64,000 bases of DNA from positions 26,827,912 to 26,891,911 of the forward strand of contig CM043865.1 of NCBI GenBank assembly GCA_023846275.1, in the 5' to 3' direction. This document shows, in pieces, positions 26,901 through 38,200 of the stretch. The translations under genes were made by a program, and so were the position numbers. The notes beneath the pieces were generated by a model. The model had not been told where the DNA came from. It saw only the letters and a program-made list of their open reading frames with translations, and searched no databases. Numbering within the stretch: position 1 is the stretch's first letter; each line of letters begins with the position of its first letter. The stretch is from Vanilla planifolia. Its lineage: Eukaryota > Streptophyta > Magnoliopsida > Asparagales > Orchidaceae.

Positions 26901-27914
26901 ATGCTCCTCGAAGTCCTTCTCAATGTTTGTTTCCTCAACAAGGTTGATAAAATCTTTTTCTAGAGAATAGAATCTCTCAATACCTGTTATAATCTCTTGG
27001 GTCCTCTTCTTTGCATGTCAAAGATTGATCCCTAATCATACATTATTTATTTCTTATATTCAAGCTCTATTGCATCCCTTTTAATACAAATGAATGAACT
27101 CAATGGCTTTTATTATTTATTAATCCTATTCTTCTCAACATTATTACTCGTCCTTGAATGTGTTACAAATGGGCCTTCATTCTTTTGTTGGCGCCCTTTG
27201 CCCTACTTGATGCTTGCCATCCAAGCTTGATATGATGACTACATACGAATGATAAGATTCTTTCAAGCTCTTCTCAATGCATTAGTATTTCAAGTATTGC
27301 CTCTCAAATTACTACATTAAAGGGTTAAATCTTACTCTTGATCTCTTTTCAAGATATCATTATCCTAATTATATCTCTTGTTGTGTTACTTATCAGGGGT
27401 AATAGGTCTTTCTTAAGCTCTTTTTAACATATCAATATCTTGAACATATTCTTTAAATGATACGTCCTTTTTTGGTGAATTCAAATCCTTTTGAGTCTTA
27501 TTTCCTTGATCTCCTAACAAGGTTCGATATGCAAGTAAATCAATTTTACTACGACTTGATGTTTTGCTCATTTTTCATGACTCTTACTTATTTTACTTCT
27601 TGTTCATTGGGCTTCTACTTAAAACAAATTCTTCAATTCATGGGTTCAGCTCTTCTAGTTTCTATAATTTTTTTTACATAGCCCTCTTAACTTTACTAAG
27701 GTTTTTATAATTTATTAAATTATATGTTTAGTCTCTACATTTTTTGCTACACCTTTAAAAAGTCCAATCTCCATGCTTTTTTCATGCCTTGAAAACTCAT
27801 TCAAATAACTTAAAATCGAAGATCAATACAGTATTGTGAACAATGTTTTATTTTTTGTATGTTCTATATGTGCATTTATTTTACAATTCAACTATTATAA
27901 AGCGATTGCTTTGT

Positions 27915-28683
27915 ATTAATTTTTTTTCCTCTAATAGATAGTCAGAACTTCATTAAGAGATCTACTAGAAATCAAAAATAAAATAGTAGAAGAGAAAACA
28001 AGATGTTTCTTTTATCCCTTTCAAGATAGTGAAAAAGAAATAAATGATTCATATATTCAAGATTATTATGTATTTACAAAATATCATCTCAATTCATCCT
28101 TCAAAAACTATATCACATCTAACATATAGATAGCTTTAATAATATTTCATTCTTTCAAAAGAAAAAAAAAATATAGCATAATACATATCTCTCTTTATTT
28201 TGGTTACAAAATAAATGAAAGAAATTTAAAATTGGTTTTTTTTGAAGCAGAAGAGAGATTCTAAAAATAATATATCTATTTACTCTTTCAATTAATTGAG
28301 TTAAATCTGATATATTATAAGGGTTTTTTTTTCTTTGAAATTCTTCTAATTAGATCAACAAAAATTCTCACAATATTAGATGAATCTAAAAAATAATCTT
28401 TATTGATTTTATCTTTTCTTTTTAACGAGGAGAGTGAACCTTTTTTCTTGAATGATCATTTGAGAGTAATTATTTGAGAGATCCCATACAAAAAACAATA
28501 GTATTTGTGGAGGGAATCAATCAATATAGATTGATCCAAAGTTTGATTCAAATCCAATGTAGTACCAATAGGTACATCAAAAAAATGTATTGAATCGATT
28601 CTTTTTTCTTTTTAACAAATAGATTCGGTGATGACTTCAAATATAGAATTTAAAGATATCAAACAGAAAATGAGAATGGATTC
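27915..28683 (+). pseudogene. ycf2: Degenerate ycf2 fragment (NUPT), copy 6
   Basis: Last copy, with the 10-A tract shared with copy 5 and otherwise the same decay pattern. Confidence 0.78.
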
Positions 28684-28842
28684 TTTGAAACCACAAGAAC
28701 AACACAATTTTATACCACATAAGAAACACACGATTTAAAGATATCACATAGAAACTGAGAATGGATTCTTTGCTACCACAAGAATCCTATACACAACATA
28801 CTATTGAAGCTTTCATCAGTTTGTGCCTCGATTTGCCGGCGG

Positions 28843-29392
28843 TCAAGCGACGGTGGACTCCTGCAGCGCGCTGTGCGCGCTGTTGATGAAGATCTCAACA
28901 AACTTGGCGAGCTCGTCGACAAGCGCGTCTCCGTCGAACCATTCGTTGAACTCAGTATTTATGGTACTTCTCACCACGGTCTTGCCTCCTTCCTTTCCCT
29001 CAAGCTTGAAGGTCAGCACGACGGAAGAGAAACCCAGATCGAGGTAACCTCCTTCTATCTCTTGGATGCTGAAGACATGCTCCTTGTCGTCGAACTCCAC
29101 CACCTTGTCCTTGATCGGAGGAATATGAGATACAGCTTTATGCAAGCAGGGAGAACAATTTCTTCAGCTCATGTTTAATCAATTCATTAAATTTCTTTGT
29201 AAGTTAATTACCAGGGCCAGGTTTGAGGTAGGAGATGGTGCCAAGTCCGCCGTCACCTTCAAGCACCTTGGCTTCCTCCAACAGCGGCGATGGACCTTTG
29301 CCGAGGAGTTTGAGCCTGTCCTTGGACATGACATTCCAAAGGGCCTCCACACCAGCTTCGACTTCTCTTGTGAGCTCCACCTTTCTCCCCAT
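28843..29392 (-). CDS. PR-10 / Bet v 1 family protein, norcoclaurine-synthase-like, copy 6
   Basis: Exons 29392-29212 and 29135-28843. Intact, same predicted protein. It is the copy nearest the SPS gene (about 5.8 kb away, opposite strand). Confidence 0.78.
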
Positions 29393-32300
29393 TCTTTCCT
29401 GGTCGAACGCTTCAACTATGGTTCCTTGAGCGGAGTTCAGGTTTAACTTATAAGCACCATAAAATGTAGCATTTATGTAGTAAATGGATGATTAAAGGGT
29501 AAAGAATATTATCCAGAGTGTAAAAAGTATTTAAAGATGTGACATCATCCTTTAAAAATAAGGCCGGTTGAGCCGGCTTTGTTTGGCCTGTGAACCATAA
29601 ATGCTGAACATTCTTGGATTATTTCCCCCTCCTTCGTTCTCTACTTCCTTTCTCGGTCCAGGCAACATTTGGCCATGGCACAGCGCCGGACCCGGTTCAA
29701 GCTTCTACGCCCAAACCGAATCCTCATTCATAAAAAAACTTCTACACCATAATGACAAGAAAAAATAATATTTCAAAAATATGTAACACATTTACAACTG
29801 GTGAATTATTATTTCTGAAAAAAAAAATAAAATAAAATTGATTCAATTCATCACAACATTTTTGAAACAAAAAAAATCATAATAATGTCACGATTGAGCA
29901 TTAATGTGGGAACTAAAAAAATAAAAAATAATTTATTCTGATTGTTATAATCCTACATAAAGCAACTAATAAATCTCATGACAAATCTAATTGATAACTT
30001 TGTACTATCAACCAATACTCAATTTAGTAGAAAAATAAATATCACACGCATACATATATGTAAAAACATATTATTGATTATATATTAATGTAATTAATAC
30101 AATTATTGATTATAGATATTAATGTAATTACATGATACACATATTTATTAAAATCAAATAGAAATATCAATATTATCTATACAAAATCTAAATTGCAAAT
30201 ATTTACTCAATAACTAATCTATGCATAATTAACTAAGTAAAATGGAAGCAAATTGAGGTGTTTGTACTAAACAATATTAATCACAAAGTTAAATGCATTA
30301 TCAAATATTATCATTGGTAATATTGATGATTCTCTTTTTTTCAAGTTCACTTATATATTCGCACACAATTATAATTTCAGACCTTTATTTAAGACTTATT
30401 CAATTATCACTTGTTCAACTAGTGATTGTTTATTCAGTACTTGTCATAACCAATGTTGTAATGAGTTCGAGATAAAATAATTATTAAGATATTTCATGTA
30501 ACCTTAAACATAATAGGTCATCAAATTTATCACGAGACTCATTTATTTCATCTTAAGTAAATCGTATCTCTAATCATATCAAATCATCACTTATAAACTT
30601 TCTTTTTAACATATTAGTCATATGTCAATATCTCAATATATTTTTCTTAACTTAAAAAAATTTTCTAACCTAGAGTTTAATTTTACATGTTTATATTTTT
30701 TAATATAATAACATTTTTAAGATAAAAATGATTACATAGGTATGTGACATTGCCATTTGGTCACTATCATCGTATTCATTAGAAAAAAATTAGACATGGC
30801 AGCAAAAATGGTGTAAGCATAAAAATAAACAAAAAAGTTACTTTATAAAATCATCTCATCTACATAGCATGTAAATTATATTTATATTTTATGAAATAGA
30901 TACGTTCACTTCTTCAATAATATGCTATAAAAATAAGGATAAATAAGTATGATCAAAGATCATCAGCATTGTCCGTATAACCTATGATCAACAATTGCTA
31001 ATTAATCTATATTCTTATTTATTTAGCTCCTTTGATTGAACCTAATTATATAATTCTTCCATTGCTCGCTCTTGGGGAATTTGCTTCCTTTCTTCCAAAT
31101 TCTCAGTGACATGAATTCTTGCTAATTCAAAGAATTGTTTGACGTAATTGTTCGGGCTTAATCCATAATAAGAAAAGGTGCAAATTAGAAAAACTTGTAA
31201 AATATAAATACAACATTCAATTACGCACTACCAATACCTCTGTAATTAGCATACCTCGTAAGATAAATATTGACATGAGGGAAGATTAGACAAATTAATC
31301 CACACTACTTTAATTTCACTATTACCATCCAAAGCATTGTAGGAGTCGAGATTTAATTGTAGCTCTCCAAAAAGCACAAACCTGTATGGATCTCGCATCC
31401 ATCATCTAAAACTTGCCACCATTGTTAATAATAACTTGTTAATGAACACTTATCATTCTTATAACTTTCAAATGGGAAGTAGAACATGAGTAGCATGCTT
31501 TGATGAAACAAAATAATTCAAACTGAATATCATAGCTTTTTTGTTTTGATAATGATTGATGAAAATTGAACCATACTACTTTTAATGAAACAAGATGGGG
31601 TACAAAGCTTAAAGATTCATGATTTGACGATTAAGTAATTCTAGTTGAATGTTTTTACAATAAACTTGATATTTTTAAACAATAATAAAATTGATGTTAG
31701 ATAATTAAAATTTGAAATTATCATGAAAATTATAAAATTTAAATTGTGAGATTTTTCATTCATATATATCAAGTGTGAATTCTTATTAAGAAAGTTTAAT
31801 TATTTATTTGTAACTATGAAATAAAGAGAGATAAATACAATTCAAATTAAATTTAACAACAATAAGATCATCAGTAAGTCAAAAGATCATTAATAATGCG
31901 TTGCTTCATCGTCCTCTTTTGATGAGAATGGCATCAATAACTAAGGTATTTTTGTTATTCTTTTGGTTGTCCAACCATGATCGTACCCTTATTTTTTTTT
32001 TATCCAATAAAGAAGTCTTAAATGGGTTCAAATCTAGATATTCTCTTTTAAATATAATTTTCATTTAGTAATGAAAAATAAAGCATTGCCATTAATCTCT
32101 CCATGATTTGAAATGGTTCATATAAGATTGGCTTCAACTACTTGCCTTCTCGATGCTTTTCTAATATAAATCACTAGTAGATTTTTCGCAAATCTAATCT
32201 TTATTAAGCTATATTTTTCAAGCTTTTTTTGAGAGCTAGCATTATTTAAAAGGAACCTACCATTGCTTCTCTATGCATTCTTTAAGAATTTGTACCTCAA

Positions 32301-33364
32301 GATTAGTTTTCAATATTGTTCTCTATGCTCGCTTAACAATACATGTTCTAATGCTCCTCGAAGTCCTTCTCAATGTTTGTTTCCTCAAAAAGGTTGATAA
32401 AATCTTTTTCTAGAGAATAGAATCTCTCAATACCTGTTATAATCTCTTGGGTCCTCTTCTTTGCATGTCAAAGATTGATCCCTAATCATACATTATTTAT
32501 TTCTTATATTCAAGCTCTATTGCATCCCTTTTAATACAAATGAATGAACTCAAGGGCTTTTATTATTTATTAATCCTATTCTTCTCAACATTATTACTCG
32601 TCCTTGAATGTGTTACAAATGGGCCTTCATTCTTTTGTTGGCGCCCTTTGCCCTACTTGATGCTTGCCATCCAAGCTTGATATGATGACTACATACGAAT
32701 GATAAGATTCTTTCAAGCTCTTCTCAATGCATTAGTATTTCAAGTATTGCCTCTCAAATTACTACATTAAAGGGTTAAATCTTACTCTTGATCTCTTTTC
32801 AAGATATCATTATCCTAATTATATCTCTTGTTGTGTTACTTATCAGGGGTAATAGGTCTTTCTTAAGCTCTTTTTAACATATCAATATCTTGAACATATT
32901 CTTTAAATGATACGTCCTTTTTTGGTGAATTCAAATCCTTTTGAGTCTTATTTCCTTGATCTCCTAACAAGGTTCGATATGCAAGTAAATCAATTTTACT
33001 ACGACTTGATGTTTTGCTCATTTTTCATGACTCTTACTTATTTTACTTCTTGTTCATTGGGCTTCTACTTAAAACAAATTCTTCAATTCATGGGTTCAGC
33101 TCTTCTAGTTTCTATAATTTTTTTTACATAGCCCTCTTAACTTTACTAAGGTTTTTATAATTTATTAAATTATATGTTTAGTCTCTACATTTTTTGCTAC
33201 ACCTTTAAAAAGTCCAATCTCCATGCTTTTTTCATGCCTTGAAAACTCATTCAAATAACTTAAAATCGAAGATCAATACAGTATTGTGAACAATGTTTTA
33301 TTTTTTGTATGTTCTATATGTGCATTTATTTTACAATTCAACTATTATAAAGCGATTGCTTTGT

Positions 33365-34800
33365 ATTATTATTTTTATTTAATAAAATCTCAAAAGTATA
33401 AAAGAATTATTTAATTAAATAGACTAATAATTAATAATTTGAAATCTTCTTCTCATATTTAATAAATTTTAGGAGAAATGAGTCTTAAAATTTGGGAGAA
33501 GAAAATAAAAATATCCATTGAGTTACTTAACATTATCAAATTTAAATTCTACTTAGTGTTATCTCATTTTTAAGAGTTATTTAAAATAAAAAATTAGTGA
33601 AAATGATCAAAATGAACGAGTCATCAGAGAAAAGCGAATTTTAAAAAGCAAAGTAATAATTATTACGAATCAGTTAATATAAGTTTTGTAAAAGTTAGGC
33701 ATGAATCAACCATAAAATGAAATTTAAAAATTATAAGCAAAATATTTCAAATCAATTTATATTATTTTTAAGAAACATATTAAAATGCAAAACAAGATAA
33801 AAATATATGATAAAAAGGAATTTGAGTAAATGTTAAATTTAATATTTTGAACAAAATAAAAGTTAGCAAACACATATTGAGCATCATAATGATGTGACTG
33901 CTATTTTTGTGATGGTTGTACATAATTCTTCTTGTATATGAAATCAGGGAAGAAAAAAGTAGGAAATAATAATATATAAAGAATTTGATAGATCAATTTA
34001 AATTATCTATGATATAAGATGTTGCATTATTTCATAAAAGTACATTCATATAATAATTTTAATATGATATTCTTATATTTGGTATTTATATTCTAATGTT
34101 ATATATAAAATATGATTCATATATCAACAAATATTCTATAAACATAATATGATTGCATTTCATCCATTTTGTATTATATGATAAAAATATTAGAACATAA
34201 AAACAAGAAAAAATGATAATAAGAAATAGAAAATAATGATGTAAAAGAAAATAAATGAAGAGATGATATTTCTAAGTTATATGCATATCAACTATAATAG
34301 TGTTATATATAAGATGATGACATAACATGCTATAAACCATTGGATTAAATAAGAAAAAAATATTGGGACTTTTGTAAGATAAAATCTCATGATTACTATT
34401 ATATACAATTAACTAATATATGATGTTAGGCTTGAGGGTAACATAAACTTAGATCTCATAAAAATTTTATAATTAAGTATATTGAAATTGAAGAATTTTT
34501 AAAATCAATGATTAAAGAAGGAATCCTAAAAAAGAATAAGTATAATTAATTTGAAACAATACCTCATCAAAAAAGATTAAGATGTCACATTTAGTTATTT
34601 GTATATTTGAAATATAATAAGTATAAGAAAAAATGAAAATAAATAATTATAAAATTATCATAAAAAATATAATATACTTATTTGCATATCATATGAGGTA
34701 ATATATGATATTAATTTACATATTTTGAGATACATACATATAATATACATTAATGAAAAACTTTAATTCAGTAGTTAGAAGGGAGCACATTTGATGGTTA
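33365..34800. other. AT-rich spacer between array and SPS
   Basis: About 1.4 kb of very AT-rich sequence with no open frame of note, no recognisable transposon ends and no homology to the array unit. I see nothing else in it. Confidence 0.6.
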
Positions 34801-34826
34801 ACTGCTGTTAAAAAAAATAGCCTCAT

Positions 34827-35200
34827 TTAATACACCCGAAGGATGTCCTCCGTTTGCGGTTCATCCAACAGACTACAGTTGGTTCTCAGACTAAAAATAA
34901 GGATCGAGAAGCACACTTGTCTTCTCAGAAGAGGTTTCTTTCTTACTGGTTCACCCCATTCTCGCAGATGCACGCAGAGGTTGCCTTCTGTGAGCGGGTA
35001 AACGCCATTGCCTTCGATGAACAGCGTCATCCGTTAGCAGTTTTCTTACATATAGGAGAAGTGCTGATCTCATTGGCGAAGGTGGCATTGGAAAGAGAAA
35101 AGAGCCAACGGGGGCTTGGTTGGGATTGAGTCTTGATTACACTTTACGATTTAATCGAAGAATCTACAGGACCGACATCGGAGACCTGCTCCGGTGAGCA
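34827..35200 (+). promoter_or_regulatory. SPS upstream region and probable 5' leader, with a 91-codon upstream open frame
   Basis: GC content rises sharply at about 34830, 370 bp before the SPS start codon, as expected for a 5' leader. The stretch 34854-35129 is an open frame of 91 codons ending 71 bp before the SPS ATG. If transcription starts upstream of 34854 it would be an upstream ORF able to reduce SPS translation; otherwise it is chance. I recognise no protein in it. No convincing TATA box was identified. Confidence 0.4.
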
Positions 35201-38200
35201 ATGGCGGGAAACGAGTGGATCAACGGTTACCTTGAGGCGATTCTTGACAGCGGCGCCGGGAAGGGAGAGAACCAGGGGCCGGTAGGGATTAGGGAGAGGG
35301 GGCTCTTCAATGCCACTAGATACTTTGTCGAGGAGGTCGTGAGCGGCGTCAGTGAGACGGATATCCATAGGACATGGATCAAAGTTAGTGCGACCCGCAA
35401 CTCTGTGGAGCGCAGCACCAGGCTTGAGAATATGTGTTGGAGGATTTGGCACCTCGCACGCAAGAAGAAACAGGTAATTCACTCTGCTTCCCTATATCAA
35501 CAAAAACTAATCGGGGTTCAAAAGTGTTTTTAACACTTTGTTTTGAATGCATTAATTTATTCACCGTTGGTTAGGTCGTGCAGGAGCAAGGGATTGGTTG
35601 AAGCTTAAACAGAATAATTGACCAGTAGGAATGAAAAATGTAGCATATATTTTCATTCTTCATTCCTTATCCTAATCAATAATTAAAGAAAGAAACCATT
35701 TGGATTTTGCTCCATCATTAATGACCACGTTGATTGAACTATCTTTATTTGTTTTTATTAAGATTCCATGTCAATAAAATTTGCAGGTTGAATGGGAAGG
35801 TTTCCAAAGGATGACAAAGTGGCGGCTGGAGAGAGAGCAAGGAAGAAAAGATGCTACCGAAGACATGTCAGAGGACTTATCTGAAGGGGAGAAGGGTGAT
35901 ACAGTGGGCGAATTATTACAATGTGAGACGCCCAGAAAGAAATTTCAGAGGAACTTATCTGATCTTCAAACTTGGTCGGACGAGAATAAAGAAAAAAAAC
36001 TCTACATTGTCCTCATCAGGTAAATACTCTTCATCGGTAGTGTATTGATTTGTACGTATTTTTTGTCTTGAAAAGGCATTTTCTTTGACTTGCTGTTTAC
36101 TTCTTTCTTCATTCTTCCATCATGCATTTCTTTCCAAATTCTACTTAGGCATACAAGGTTGATTAAATAGGTAGTAATAATCAGCAAGTAATCTGTTACG
36201 ATTACTTGTAGAATCTTGACACTTAAATGCATTACTAAATTCTTGAAGACCTAGAAATATAATTTAGTTTATTATCAAATTACAATCAACCATAATATTC
36301 TGTTGACATTATGCTCAATTTTGTTTCTTCATTCAGTTTGCATGGTTTGGTTCGTGGTGAGAACATGGAACTTGGTCGTGACTCCGACACTGGTGGCCAG
36401 GTAAACCAGTATTCCCTCAAGTGCAACCCTAGCATTATCTCCAAGCCACAATGAAATTGTATTGTTGCTGGAGGTTTATGTTGGTATTCTTCAGGTGAAG
36501 TATGTGGTGGAACTCTCTCGAGCTCTTGCTATGATGCCAGGAGTGTACAGGGTTGATCTCTTCACTCGGCAAATAGCTTCCCCAGATGTGGATTGGAGCT
36601 ATGGAGAGCCCACAGAGATGTTAACTGCTGGGGAATGTGACGCAGAGGGAAATGGGATTGGAGAGAGTGCAGGAGCATACATAATTCGTATACCATGCGG
36701 TCCTAGAGACAAATATCTAAGGAAGGAGTTACTATGGCCGTATGTCCCAGAGTTTGTTGATGGAGCTCTAAGCCACATCCTCAACATGTCGAAGGTATTA
36801 GGAGAACAAATTGGTGGGGGGCAGCCTGTGTGGCCGTATGTTATCCATGGACACTATGCTGATGCTGGAGACTGTGCTGCTCTACTCTCAGGAGCTCTCA
36901 ATGTTCCTATGGTTCTTACAGGTCATTCTCTCGGAAGGAACAAACTTGAGCAACTGCTTAAACAAGGGAGGCAGTCAAATGAGGAAATTAATGCCACTTA
37001 TAAGATAAGGAGGCGAATTGAGGGGGAGGAGTTGTCTTTGGATGCTGCCGAACTTGTTATCACTAGCACAAGGCAAGAGATCGATGACCAGTGGGGTCTC
37101 TATGATGGTTTTGATGTCAAGCTTGAAAAGGTGTTGAGAGCACGAGTTAGAAGGGGGGTAGATTGCCATGGACGTTTCATGCCAAGGATGGTGGTATGCA
37201 TTAGCTTAATTTATGTTGGAAGATGCTTCCTTGCTTTCAAGTGAAAAGTAAAAGCAAGGCTGATCTCTAAGCTTTTCAGGTTATTCCACCAGGCATGGAT
37301 TTCAGTAGTGTCCTTGTGCAAGAGGAATCTGTTGATGCTGATGAAAATAATAATACAATAGCTTCAGAGGGATCTTCTCCAAAGGAATTTTCTCCTATAT
37401 GCTCAGATGTATGACATCAATCAATGCAACCAGCACAATATTTTTTTTTAATGAATTAAGTAGAATGACGGAATAATTTTTGAAATTATTCTTGCAGGTT
37501 ATGAAGTTCTTCACAAATCCGCACAAGCCTATGATTCTAGCCTTATCAAGACCAGACCCAAAGAAGAACATTACAACCCTCCTGAAAGCATTTGGAGAGA
37601 GCCGCCCATTGAGAGAACTTGCAAATCTTGTAATGTTTTAGCTACTCATTGTTAAATATATTCTTTCAAGCTTTCAAGCTCTTTCATAAATCTAGATTTA
37701 AAATGTTGGTGTTTTCTTTCAGACATTGATAATGGGGAATCGTGATGACATTGATGAAATGTCCTCAGGTAATGCTAGTGTGCTGACCACGGTGCTAAAA
37801 TTGATTGATAAGTATGACCTTTATGGGCTTGTGGCCTACCCAAAGCATCATAAGCAGTATGATGTTCCTGACATATATAGACTTGCTGCAAAGACTAAGG
37901 TTTCCATCTCTTAAAGCATTCAAGGTTATCATCTTGAGCTAATTTTATTTTATTTTATTTTTTCACTAATCATGTCTTATATGGCCCTTGTAGGGTGTAT
38001 TCATAAATCCTGCTCTTGTGGAGCCCTTTGGCCTTACCTTGATTGAGGTTAGTTAGCAACAATAGATAAAAAGACAATTTTTGTAATAATAATTGTCAAG
38101 TTCATTTATGATTCTGTGAAATATTAGGCAGCAGCTCATGGGCTACCAATGGTGGCAACTAAAAATGGAGGCCCTGTAGACATCAATCGGGTAACTTCAG

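Larger units (their letters stand above)
22465..27914. repeat. Array unit 5 (A/B mosaic)
   Basis: 5450 bp with a 10-A tract. The middle (25150 to about 26940) carries A alleles. A B allele (GATAAA) appears near 26947, A alleles return (CCTGTT near 26984, CAATGG near 27101), and from the ACATTATT site near 27140 to the end all alleles are B. This is a recombinant or gene-converted copy. Confidence 0.92.
661..33364. repeat. Six-copy head-to-tail tandem array, 5.45 kb unit
   Basis: The sequence from 661 recurs in the same orientation at 6112, 11563, 17014, 22465 and 27915, and the last unit ends at about 33364. Periods are 5451 bp four times and 5450 bp twice. Each unit contains, left to right, the decayed ycf2 segment, a PR-10-like gene on the minus strand, its upstream region, and about 3.9 kb of AT-rich DNA. 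The first roughly 3.5 kb of the unit is almost invariant across copies. The distal 1.9 kb carries about 30 single-base differences that split the copies into haplotypes A and B. The array holds an exact whole number of units. Unequal crossing-over after one initial duplication is the simplest origin; assembly error in copy number is the main alternative. Confidence 0.97.
27915..33364. repeat. Array unit 6 (haplotype B)
   Basis: 5450 bp with the 10-A tract shared only with unit 5. It has B alleles near 30602 and densely from about 31460 to the end, but lacks both private changes of unit 4. Past 33364-33368 the sequence changes to unrelated single-copy DNA. Confidence 0.95.

Noticed and set aside
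661..33364. Array as a centromeric or satellite repeat
   Set aside because: The unit is gene-bearing, 5.45 kb long, present in six copies and flanked by ordinary genes; it is a segmental tandem duplication, not satellite DNA.
36599..37169. Minus-strand frames of about 60 codons over SPS exon 4
   Set aside because: They are antisense shadows of a well-conserved coding exon.
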